Positions 44,719-56,667 of a stretch of 64,000 nt of DNA are shown here, piece by piece. The stretch covers positions 9,757,501 to 9,821,500 of the forward strand of contig NC_092570.1 of assembly GCF_037975245.1 (NCBI RefSeq), given 5' to 3'. Position 1 is the stretch's first letter; every line of letters starts with the position of its first letter. This stretch comes from Apostichopus japonicus (Eukaryota > Echinodermata > Holothuroidea > Aspidochirotida > Stichopodidae). The notes under the pieces were generated by a model. The model worked only from the letters and a program-made list of their open reading frames with translations, made no database searches and was not told where the DNA came from. The translations under genes were made by a program, and so were the position numbers.

Positions 44719-45860
44719 GTTGGTCACTGTACCTGCATATAAATTGGTGTACATGACTCAGGGCTCTGCACCCCCTGTATTTCTTGTGAGTAGTGTGACT
44801 GTAACGGTACCTTTGTGTCCGTGACTTTAAGTCTGGATACCACCTGTGTATCATTTGATTTCAATGGTGTCCAACGACTAAGGACTATGACATGACCCCT
44901 GTGTTTCGTCTGAGTAGTGTGACTGTAACGATACATTGGTTTCCGTGACTAAGGTGTAAGTACCCCTGTGTATTATTTGAGTACTGCGATACAATGTCAA
45001 TGACTTAAATCTGGGGACCACGTGTGTATCATTTGATTTCAATGGTGTCCGTGACTAAGGACTTTGTAGCCCCTGTGTTTCATCTGAGTAGTGTGACTGT
45101 AACGATACATTGGTGTCCGTGACTAAGGTGTAAGTACCCCTGTGTATTATCTGAGTACTGTAAATGGTGTCAATGACTTAAATCTAGGTACCACATGTGT
45201 ATCATTTGATTTCAATGGTGTCTGTGACTAAGTACTATGTATCCCCTGTGTTTCATCTGAGTAGTGTGACTGTAACGATATATTGGTGGCCGTGACTAAG
45301 GGCTCTGCACCCCTTATATTTCTTGTGAGTAGTGTGACTATAACGGTACATTAGTGTCCGTGACTAAGGTCTGAGTACCCCTGTGTATTATCTGAGAAGT
45401 ACGGTACGATGGTGTCCCTGACTTAAGTCTGGATACCACCTGTGTATCATCTGGGTACAATGGTGTCCGTGACTAAGGACTATGTAGCCCCTGTGTTTCA
45501 TCTGAGTAGTGTGACTGTAACGATATATTGGTGTCCGTGACTAAGGTGTAAGTACCCCTGTGTATTATCTGAGTACTGTAAATGGTGTCAATGACTTAAA
45601 AATGGGTACCGCATGCGTATCATTTGATTTCAATGGTGTCCGTGACTTAGGACTGGGTTCCCTTCTGTGTTTCGTGTTAGTAGTTCGAGTATAACGATAT
45701 ATCTGTGTATCATCTGAGTACTACAGTACAATGGTGTTCGTAACTAAGGACTGTGTACCCCTGGGTTCACAGTCCTTAGTCACGTGTTCGCCTGAGTAGT
45801 GCGAGTATAACGGTACATCTGTGTATCATCTGAGTTCTATTCAAAACAATGATCTCCGTG
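44719..45860. repeat. minisatellite with higher-order repeat structure
   Basis: Basic units of about 51-68 bases beginning GTGTCCGTGACTAAGG or GTGTCAATGACTTAAAT occur in three types that recur in fixed order, giving a period of about 175 bases (same-type units near 44866, 45043, 45218, 45462 and 45635). One interval is longer by about 69 bases, the size of one extra unit. Confidence 0.9.
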
Positions 45861-46039
45861 ACGTTATATGTATTGATAATGTGAAATTTATTGAGAACAA
45901 TGATAATTTTATACTTTTCATTTATGAAAACCATGAAACTCGTGTGTGGTTAATCTTAATTTAGACTTTACTGAAATCTTAATTGGTCAACAATCAATGC
46001 TTAAGGGTAGGGAGGGGGGACACGTTTATATGGAGGTTA

Positions 46040-46685
46040 ATACGAGTTTCTTCTATCTTATTTGTGTGTAAATGTAACGTTTGGTATTTTTTCCTTAAAA
46101 AATGCCCCCCCCCCGAAAAACCCCTTTCCGGGATTTTGACTTTTAACCCAAGATATTCTTATTCCTTATGAAATTATGGTCCACATTTTATCCTATTTGT
46201 GTGTAAATGTAACCTCTGGTATTTTTTCCTTAAAAAATGGAACCCCCAGGAAGAGCCCCCTTTTCGGGGGGGGGGGTGCTTTCAGATTTGGACTTTTTAC
46301 CCAAAATATTCTTATTCCTTTTGAAATTCTGATCTAGAAAAACCACATGAGATATTATTATTATTTGTGTGTAAATGTAACTTATGGTATTTTTTCCTTA
46401 AAATATGGACCCCCCGAAAGAGAAACCTTTTCAGGGTGTGTTCAGGATTTGGGCTTTTAACCCAAGATATTCTTATTCTTCATGAAATTATGGTCTAGAA
46501 AAACCACATTTATCCTATTTGTGTGTAAATGTAACCCTGGTATCTTTTTCCATAAAAAATGCCCCCCACCCCAAACAAAAAGAACCCACTTTTCAGGAGG
46601 TGCGTTCAGGATATGGGCTTTCTACCCAAGATATTCTTATTCCTTATGAAATTATGGTCTAGAAAAACCACATGAATTAAATCCT
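46040..46685. repeat. tandem repeat of 135-168 bp, four units
   Basis: Units start near 46061, 46196, 46364 and 46518 with TTTGTGTGTAAATGTAAC and contain TTTTTTCCTTAAAA, a C-rich run and CCCAAGATATTCTTATTC. Length varies mostly in the C/G runs. Confidence 0.9.
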
Positions 46686-49199
46686 CCTTCCAGGTGATAC
46701 CTAGCTCATTTATAGCCGGGTCTAACACTGCAATATAAAACAGACATGAATATGAATTGTTGGATTATTACATCTCATGCTGTTCTTATACTACGATTAT
46801 ACTCCCAAAACGTAGGTTTTGGAGCACTGTAAGTTATTCAGATTATATTACCATTTTAGGCTCAGCAGATCATGAAATTGGTGTAAATCTCAATAAACTA
46901 AACTGCCCATAGCAGGGACTCCTTATGGCATGATTTTCTGAACATTCAAAAAGGTACACATTTACAGTTTTCATTGGAGATGTCACTGCCCTATCATACA
47001 TCTCTTCAAAGAGAAATGTTAACAACAGTACGATATCCCGCAAACAACATGATTAATCATGAACAGTGTCATACACATAAACTGTCTATACCTCTTCATT
47101 CATTGTTTTTTACCAAGATTTAAAGTTAACACGTCTTGAGAATGTTTGCGTCCGCTCAGAAAACCTTGCACCTCCACAGACCTCCATGAAAACATGCACT
47201 TTAAAGTACCTCTACAGGAACGCACAACAAGTTATAATGACCCCTGACAATCATTGGCTTGTGCACACACAAAAATAATGATGAAAGCTGTAACTTGTAT
47301 ACAACAACAAAATTATTGTCACATTCTGAAGGGCAAAGTTTGCCATAGACTAGTTACCATATAGTTACAAGTAGTTGCATTTAAACAACAAACTTTGTGT
47401 TCATTGAAAACTATAGATGCAAGAATGCGTCCAGACAATAATATGGGCTATTAGCCAAGCAAATCACGAGAAATTTAAAAACCACCATTGACAGTTTTAG
47501 TATGAAAATCTTTGTAATGGAATTGTTGTTAACAAAGTACTTGCTTGATTGTTATGATTTATTTGTTTTCAAACAAATGCAATCATCTGTGCAAAGGATT
47601 GGAATTTTGGTTCTTTCGAGAAGAAGTTGTGGTTTTTGAAAAGAAAGAAAGAAAGATATATTCATTCAAAATATTGTTATGTTTTTCATAGGCCTAGCTA
47701 TGAGTGTACTTTGGGTTTGTTTACCCCAAAATGTAGGAGGAAGCAACTTGAAGGTCTTGCGTCTCTGGCTAAAAGTAAGACTGCTCACTAAGGTCGATAG
47801 ACCTGGCTTGAGTAGCCAAACGTTACGGTACTCACCTACAAGGCTAAATTGATACATTAGAGTATTACTTAAGTACGGCTCTCGTGCAAATGCGCTCCAT
47901 TTTATAACTCCCAAGTGTTTGAAAATCGCAGGACGTACGTAACTTTAACATATATATTAGTCACTGGGCATATATTCAGTAAATTTAGTGCACATGATGT
48001 GTGCGAATTACCACGTCAGGGCGTCAGGCAACTACTTAGCATTTTTTGGTGCTTTCTTTGTACAACCAAACAATCCTTAACATTTTCTTAAAATGAGCCC
48101 TGGCTATGAGAGAACTTACAGCTCCGCTCAAGTTGAGCAACATAAACAGTTTTTGGTACAACAAAGACAAGACATGCATGCTTTATTTTGCCTTTTATTA
48201 AGCTACAACTCATGCCATCAAGTTAAAAGTTCCACACACAATTAGTTGCAAGGCTATGGATACCATGTGCAAGTTATGCATGTAGAGGTCAATTGAGGTC
48301 ACTGGTACCATTGCAGTAACCATATCGTATTACTTCCATACAGTCCCTCCTTTTAAAGTGTTGATTTGTATTGATTTATATTCGCAAAAGTTTTGGTGAC
48401 TCACTCTCCGACAAGTGCGGAAGTATAACTTGAAGCCACTGTTGAAGTCTTTAACTTTATCATAGAGGAAATTTCTTGAGATAGTGAAATTCAGTTAAAT
48501 TAAAGTGCATGTATCTTCGAAATTTCAAAACAGAAAAACTAATTTTGTGGACTGTTGTACACTATTGTAAGCACATCCCACAGTCTATGTTGTAGATGGC
48601 AAGTCTCTGATTTCTAGTTTATTTCTCTGGGTGTATATGAGTCTTACATATCTTAATTTGTTTCATCTGTTGAAGTCAAGGTAAGTACAGCTAACTTGTG
48701 TGTTAGTGCCATTGCATTATTTATTACAGAAAGAGCAAGACTTTGATTATTTGCAACAAAGGTGTAAGAGCTCTCTTTATCAGAAATGGATGCTTTGGCA
48801 CAACAGATAATCACTATGCAAATCATGTGTATTCCACATGGCCATGACTACTGATTACCTTGTATCATTCTTCCTCATCATATGTGCTTCCTTTATTGCT
48901 TTCAACTTCTGATACAATATCCAAAATATTGATTGTTACAACAACAAAAACTAAACCTCACTGGTTTTGGTATTTACATGCAAAGATACTTACCTGTCTT
49001 CACGATGATGAGATGCAAAACACAACTGATAAAAGTAAAAAGGTGTAATTCCTAACCAAGGAATTTGTAGATAGAATAACGCTTCTTTACTTTGTGAATT
49101 TAGGAGGGAGATGTGATGGGTGTAACCAGAGGAGGGTCAATGGGAGTGAAGTTCTAAAATGTTAATAGGTCAGCTAGGTAAATGGAAAGTTGCAATAAA
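46686..49199. other. intergenic, nothing recognised
   Basis: AT-rich with no recognised gene. A short GAAA microsatellite lies at about 47639-47656. Confidence 0.45.
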
Positions 49200-49320
49200 G
49201 TAGCGAGCATTGAGACACTCCTCAATCTCTTGTTCTCTTGTACATTTACCCACGTCTATTGTCATAATTGCATACTTTAATGCGAGAGATTGAAATAAAG
49301 TCTTATGAATTGAATTGAAC
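49200..49320 (+). mobile_element. LINE 3' untranslated tail
   Basis: Sequence ending GAGATTGAAATAAAGTC, then TTATGAATTGAATTGAA resembles the 3' end and simple-repeat tail of CR1-like LINEs. No coding part is attached. Confidence 0.45.
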
Positions 49321-51715
49321 TGACATTCCAAACTATCAGGAAGCCTGAAATATGTGCAATAAGAGGGTCAATCCAACTGTTTTCCTGTTATCTAAACCAT
49401 AAAAGTGAATTGAATTGTGAAATTACACATCTGTTGGACAAACAGAGTGTGACCATGGCCTTCAGTAAGTGTCAGTCTTTGTTAAAATTGTAATCATAGA
49501 GCAGTGAGATACATTGGTGATCTCAGAAGGGGTGGGGGGGGGGGAAGAAACTTCAGTGAATGTTTTTTACTGTATCAAATTTACACAAATCACAAATCTT
49601 TTCTTGCAGGTGATATGAAGTACTTGGCATTTCTCTTGTCACTCTGTTGTTTTGGGGAAGTTCAACATTGAAGGGTGCATAACACTGCATTCACTATTGC
49701 AACCTCCTTGCAATCATTCAAGTAAGTTTTTTTGTTAAGATTAATGTTTAAATCACATGGAATTGCGTTAGCTGATAGCCCACTGATTATTGGTAAAGTG
49801 GGACCAGTTGGATATGTTAGGAAATGGAACAATTAATTTACTGGGGTGTGAGCCAGAAGTGACAGGACTTTGCAAGGAAATCGCTTTGACAGAGATCTTT
49901 CAGTGCTTCTACCTTCGTGTACCGTAATATGACAAAAACAAAAACAATCTTGAACCGATACCATACCCTTGGTTTTGAAGTGGCTTAAGTAACAAACTCT
50001 ATTGACTCATTTTGCCCCAAGCCACTATCGTGTACTGCACTATTATGCATTTGACCTTCGCCTATTATGAACGTTCATGAACACAGGCTGTGTCTACTGA
50101 AGTCTCCATTTTCTTGTTCGTTGGAAAAGATCAGAGGCAACCACCGTGAAGAAGCGTGATCCTTTATTGGCTGTCAACGCAGCCTGTTATTGCAATTGCT
50201 ATAAAACACAGGGTAATGCAATTTATTCCTTTCCTACAATCGGAACTGATAAAGAAAAGGTTTTCAAAAATATTTGGTACAAACTATAGTAGACTGAAAA
50301 AACACGATTAATCCTCTTTTTCATCCTACTAGAGTTCGTTAACACACCATTTAATACTTTAATTGTTTCATTCCTTTCCTAGATTGGTATAAAATTGCCA
50401 AAATACCTGAAGGAGGTGAAAAATTGAGATAGGCTGCTTAGTAATACAGCTTTGCAGTAGTAGAAGCATATCTCTGGCTTGGACGATGCACATCAGGAAG
50501 GTGATTGTAGCTGTTTATGAAGAAAAGTTCATTTCAATCCATCTCTCTGTCCACAATTGAAGAAAGCCTGCTTGTCCAACTTTTGTGAAACTTGGACAAA
50601 GATGACCTGTGATGAAGAGACATATAGAGGTGTTCAGAAAGTTTCATGTGCAAGGTCATTTAGGGGTCAGTTTAGTTAATTCTTTGGAAGTGTTTTTTCG
50701 TCCACGGACAGACATGTGGATTTATGCAATCGTGATCATAATTATTTTCAAGTATGAAAATGGTCATTCGGGGTCGGAGTTTCAGAAGTTTCATGTTAAA
50801 CTACACTTCGCACTATTCTTTAACTGTTATTTCAAAATCTTTTCAAATCAATCTTTCTTGTGACTATTATAAGCCACAATAACCACTTTGTATTTGAGTT
50901 AAAATAGTTTGCACAATAATGTGACGTCAAAGGAGTAGCTAATGGATAAACCATTAATGGTATCGTTGGTAACCTCATTATTGTCTTGCATAGCGTTGCT
51001 TAGATTTGATGGTTAAAGATGCTCGGTTTGCCAGTGCAAAGTGGTAAAATATATTGGTAATTAACTTCAGAATAAAAATTATTTACCAATAATTAAATAA
51101 TTAAACTATAAAAAAATATATTTGGTAATATGTCATCCTTATCAACAACAATGTGAACATAGATCTTTTAACACCTTCCTATCTAGTTCAAAGAAAAGTA
51201 GCTGCTGCTACAGGGCTGGCTTTTGTCGTAACATAAAGGTTATTACGAGAGAGGCTTTGATCAAGTTTATTAGGAGACAGGTAAAGGGTCCATTTGCCTT
51301 AGTAAATTCATATCACGTGACCTATAATTAAGTCAACGTTTGTTCAATTCTTGTTCCGTAGTGAAAACTGTTCAAGTGATTTTGTTTCCATGTGCAAAAG
51401 TGCTGAACAGGGTCTTGGTACTCCCTGCTTATACTTCACAGTTGATGTCAAGCAATCAGAGCTTCAGCATGTGGCGACGGTAATGTGAAACATATGTCAT
51501 CAAAATTTTGACTTCAGTATTGCATTTCTTATAGAAATTCATCTTATATAAATATTTTGAGGAATTAATATAAATATTTTGCGAATCTTCATTTACTCAA
51601 AATTCAAAAGAAAGGAGACACAAATAAACTTTCATTAACATTAATTATGTTGTTTTATAATGTATGCTTTGCCTTTCCATAATTTGATGCATTGCAACTT
51701 TAATCGAGGATAAGG
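49321..51715. other. intergenic, nothing recognised
   Basis: AT-rich. Short open frames (50609-50863, 51122-51331) have no recognisable domain. Confidence 0.4.
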
Positions 51716-52210
51716 TGGTATACATAATAGTATTAACAAGGAGAGTGGTGATTTAACCATGAATGAGGTGGAAAATTCTTTGATATTAACCAGGGTAGTA
51801 GTCAAAACAATTAGGAAATGCTTAATGTAACCAGGAAAGAGGTCGAATGTTCTATGATATTAACCAGGATAGTACTGGCACCAGCCAGGAAATGTTGGTT
51901 AATTTAACCAGGAAAGAGGTGGAATATGTTTGTTATTAACCAGGATAGTAGTCACATAAACCAGGAAAAATTGGTTAATTTAACCAGGAATGAGGTGAAA
52001 TACACATTGATTTTAACCAGAATAGTGATAAAATCGAACTAGGAAATTTAACCAGAATATCCTGGTTATTTCTACCAGGATTTTGTTAAAGTCTCCTTCA
52101 CCAAGAAACCTGGTGAAAACAACCAGGGGAGGGTGGCATATAAACGCAGCTCCTGGTGAAAATTTCACCAGTTCCTGAAGAACTTTCACCAGGTTGTTTT
52201 TAGAGTGTAA
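51716..52210. repeat. degenerate tandem repeat with AACCAGGA blocks
   Basis: Units of about 65-75 bases contain TAACCAGGATAGTA and AACCAGGAAAGAGGTGGAAT. The right end (52140-52210) is rich in inverted CACCAG/CTGGTG blocks and ends TTTTTAGAGTGTA, like the end of a TA-target MITE. The other end was not located. Confidence 0.7.
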
Positions 52211-54289
52211 ATAAAGACATTTTAGACGTTTTACAAGTTATGTGATGCTTATTATTGTGCTTGCTTTTATTGATGTACTGAAAGCATAACCGGCGTACTA
52301 GATTAGTCATTTTAATAGGTATATGTGTACACTGAACTTAGGCTCTATGTGATAGAAAATTCGTATACTTTCATTCATCACATTTTACGATCAAACTGGA
52401 TAAAGCAAAACCCCTCTCTACTGTGACATCTACTCCTGTGTCACACTCATAGTCTTTAGTAATATATCGTGAGAACTAATGACATGGAGTAAAGACATGA
52501 TGATCGAAACGTCAATTTGTTGAACCCTCACACATTAACATTCACTTTTAGCTAAAAACCAGTTCAATGGGGTCATTTCGTCTTCCTTCCCCACCCCCTT
52601 CGTTTTCCGTCGTACAATAACATGCAAACACGTATACAAAATTCTCTGCGGGAGACGTCATCACGTAATCGACTGAAGGCAATAATTATAGCGGTTCAAA
52701 TTATAGGGAAAGAATTTTACTTGCTTTCGCTTTCATTTTATACAGTAACTCGATTCTATGGTACAAAATATAACTTGCTTTGTATCATTATTGACAGTCA
52801 AAGTTTTCAAAAGGCTCACCTTCTGTTGACCTCGAATGACGGTTTTTTTTTTTTTGCAGGACACGTGTATTGACGTGCAAAGTATGACGTTCATTCAAGC
52901 GTCACATCTGGAATATTTGTATTTACACTATTTTCAGACCTTGCGCTGTGTTGAGCTCACATAAACTTTATAAAACGTTTATATTTAGATTTTGCAGACT
53001 TGACCTCTGTTGCCCTCAATTGACTTTTGATCTTTACACTAGTACTTGTATACTCAATGAGATGCATCCACTGATCAAGTATGAAGTTCATCCAAAATGT
53101 ATAATAATATGAGTAAATGTGTTTACACGCCATGGCGTCACACACGCACTCGTACACACACCCAATGACCATGGCATGGATCCCTTAGCCTTGGCAAACA
53201 ATGCAACAACACAAAAAGCAAGAAAGCTATCAATTATATCTTATTTTTGTCAAATATCAGACAACACCCCCCCCCCAACTTAATTCTCTATTTGATCGAT
53301 TCGAGTACGCTTGCGATGTTGCATATTTAATTTGTTGATTTGCGAAGCATTCATGAACCTTGGAAACTATCCTATTGTAGGCCTAATTTCCACTCCCCCC
53401 CCCCCCAATTCTTCATTTAGTCATATTTATCAATTTCATCCCTCACGCCCTCATGTACTTGACAAGGAGCGTCAACCCGGGGGACTGGAAAAGGCCACCA
53501 CCAAGTCCCCCCCCTCCCCTCGCCCAAGGTCACCAACCTCCCCTCCCTCAAGTTTCGTAAAAGAACAAAAGTGTCCCTGAAAAAGGGTTCCCTCAAGAAA
53601 GAAAAAAACATATTGGGAAAATATCAGGTATGTTTTACACTTGATTGAATATTATACGGAGCAGGCTATCCCAGGATATCCGAGAAAGGTTTCGACAAGC
53701 GGGAATGGAATTTTATAAATAGGATTTAGTATGTCAATTTCGGGGTCAGTCCAACACAATGGATTACGGTTTGTTAATATGATAGTAAAACTTGTATTTG
53801 CAACAATGTAAAATTTGCTGCCTTCCACCCCCCCCCCCCGCCCCACCCGCTCCCTCCACCCTCCTCGACATGGAGTTTACGAAGGCTGTCCACCGAGTCC
53901 TTATCTTTTATTTTGGCAGCTGAAGTAGTAGCGCTACAAGAGTTGGGAAACATGACTTTTTAAGAGGTATTTCGATTACAAAGTTGGAACTTCAGATTTT
54001 ACAATATGCTAACGATACCCCTTTTGTCTCGATGGCAGTAAGAAGTCTCTCAATGAAAACATCCGTATCCTTTACATGTTAAAGCAGGCTTCTGGTGTTG
54101 TAATTAATTAAACAAAATTCAATGTGTTTCCCTTAGGTCCTTTTGTACCAAGAATTCCAAATTTTGTGCGAACGTTTGATATAAATGTTACACCTGTTCC
54201 TGTGAATTTGATTAGATATTGTTTTCAACCCTGGATGCTTTCTTGGAAGTTTTTACAACTTTTAACCAGAAAACGGAACCGTTTAGTGG
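52211..54289. other. intergenic with C-rich patches
   Basis: No gene recognised. C-rich homopolymer patches occur near 53266, 53394, 53508 and 53828. Open frames over them are of low complexity. The frame at 54124-54441 runs into the repeat described next. Confidence 0.4.
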
Positions 54290-55400
54290 TTAAGATTGCT
54301 AAACATATTTATAGTGTGCCATACATGTTAAAATTTCATAAACTTGTGCACACCGATGTGAATTATCGATTGACTAATGCGACAACATATAAAGGAAGGT
54401 ACCAGAAATCAGTTATTATGTTGACAAAGGCTGTTTATTGACATAGTACAACCAGAAAATCAGTTGGTTTTGTGGTTCCTTGCCGTACAATGTGCTCAAT
54501 ACTCAAAATACCTATCTGACTAACGTAGAGCAAGTGAGTTAAATTTGTCAAAGAATTAAATGAGAGCCAGGATTGACCAGTGATTTCCAGCTCTTATATG
54601 TAGCACTCCCTTGTGGGTCAACTATTTCATTCACTGATAAGGATTTTACAGTAGGCCTATATCATGTATATTCCAAAATGAACCTCAAAATGTAAAACCT
54701 GATGGAGTGAACTTTTAAAGCAACCCTCTGAGCAGCTTTTATATCCTGGACGACATGTATGTATTGTAGAAGTTCTAAAGAGCCCTTCACAAAACTAAAC
54801 TAACCGGATATGACCAAACTATATGTTCACCAAAAGAAATTCATAGCATTGGAGAATTCACAGAGTAATTGTAGCTTTAATTTTTGAGTTATCATGATTA
54901 AAAGCTATTTAAACTCTGACACCTGTCGACCTCCATGTAACCTTTGACCTCAGTCTGTCAATTTCGAGTTCTTGCACTCACCAAGCTGGATCTACCTACT
55001 TAGTATGACATTTATTCCACTTGTGTTTGTTGCGATATCGTGTTTACAAGCTGTTTTGACAATTTCCCATTACACCCAGTCAACTATACATATTAATGCG
55101 GCAAAATTGTTGTTGCAAAGAACATGAACTTACTATGTAGTTACATCATCATACAACTATAAACTAAATCGCACATACGGTTGAAGATATTTTGACATTT
55201 TAAGTATTATATGTGTTAGGGCCCACTCACTCCTTAATATGCATGAGATGGAAACAACAGAGGGCACATCTACACATCATGGGACATCTACCTACCAAGC
55301 ATGACACTAACTCAACTTTTGGTTGTTGAGATATCGTGTATAGAAGCTAGCCGTCACACCCACACACACACACACACACGCCAGCACGATCGCAAAGGTC
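54290..55400 (+). repeat. diverged repeat segment, copy upstream of LOX-b
   Basis: Blocks such as CTTGTGCACACC, GACTAATGCGACAAC, TTCATTCACTGATAAGGATTTTA, GTAGCTTTAATTTTTGAGTT, CTCACCAAGCTGGATCTACC and CAGCACGATCGCAAA recur in the same order at 60880-62230. A (CA)n run lies at 55361-55379. It was either an ancient direct duplication or two copies of a long repeat family. Confidence 0.75.
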
Positions 55401-56531
55401 ACTGTGCTTTCTGCATCGTAACCAAAACGAAACAGAAACTATAACCAATAATATAAAGACTCTTTAAACTGAAAAATGCTTTGCATTTTTGTCTTTGTGC
55501 TACCTCGAAGGTGTATAAGGCTATTGCTAATCGAAATCCGGTTTATTCTGCTAGTCGATAAAATTCGTCAAAGACATGCATGCCGGTTTCGTTTCTACTT
55601 TCCAGAAACACAGCGTCACCATTTTCTATTTATAACTGTTTCTTTTGAGGAATGTAACATGTTGTGAAACGTGACCGAGATGTGTTTCTTTATAGTATGG
55701 ATGAGTCAAGGCCAAAAATTTACTTTGATACGTTATAGCTCCGATATATCAGACGATTTTCTATATCTTTACTGCATTAACTTTGTGGGAAATGGCCTTT
55801 TAAACATCTTAGGCTCATCAATTGAAGTGACTGGAGAGCTAATATAATATAAAATTGGTATATTATTATTATTCCAAAATTAAGTACATATGTAGTTGAT
55901 ATGTGATGGGCTTGTCACTTATGTACAGTAAGTGGTATAAAAGACAAAGCCATTGAATGAATTAATCAATATTGTCTCAAAAACATATTTACTTTCAGGA
56001 TCAAACGAAACTAGTTTGCAAAATTTCAGCAGGAGAGATAATGATGTTTGGAGACATTGGGAGCATTTGACTCATTGGTCGAATTGATCGCATTTTCTCA
56101 TGACATCATGTGTTTCCGTCGATAGACATCTTGCTGCTTTTACCATAGACTTTTACAACATTACTGGTTATAAAGAAATGTTTAAAGCTACTGCTGTTAT
56201 CAGCTACAATTTAATTAGTTGTCAATGTTTAATTAGATAGTGTGTTTAGTGCTTTCTCAAAACATCAAGATATACCTGTTTCTTATTGGACAAAAGCTCA
56301 GAGAACAAATAATTCCCTTTAAATTTCATCTCGTCACTTTGTTTTTGTTCTTTTTGTGAACCGTATACAAATTGTTCTTGCAAATTGGCTATTAACCTTT
56401 CAAGTTAATTGCGTTACCCGTTACTCGCTATGGTTCGTGAGTAAGTATAATTGATATCTGTCTTTTATTTCAGCTTTTCAAACCGTACAATTTACTGCCA
56501 CGATTTAGCATACACACGGACTGCCTACTTG
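55401..56531. other. LOX-b upstream region
   Basis: No gene or repeat recognised. A pyrimidine tract ending in TTTCAG at 56473 could be a splice acceptor for a leader intron, but it lies upstream of the TATA-like box. Confidence 0.4.
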
Positions 56532-56539
56532 TATAAAAA
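56532..56539 (+). promoter_or_regulatory. candidate TATA box of LOX-b
   Basis: TATAAAAA lies 136 bases before the start codon, close to the 125 bases in LOX-a. It would place transcription start near 56560 and give a leader of about 105 bases. Confidence 0.35.
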
Positions 56540-56667
56540 TCGAGTGCAAGTGTATAGCAATTCATTTCAAAGGCCAACCTCGGTTGCAAAATTGTGGTCA
56601 TACTGCTAACTCTGTCAACAGAATTACTTGCTACACATTTGAAAGAACTCTGAACTTGTCTGTAAAC

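Noticed and set aside
44719-46685. Tandem arrays as CRISPR
   Set aside because: Units are adjacent with no unique spacers, the genome is eukaryotic and there are no cas genes. They are ordinary minisatellites.
56584-56667. Longer N-terminus for LOX-b beginning at a TTG codon
   Set aside because: TTG is not a usual start in animals. The ATG at 56668 has better context and gives a length matching LOX-a.
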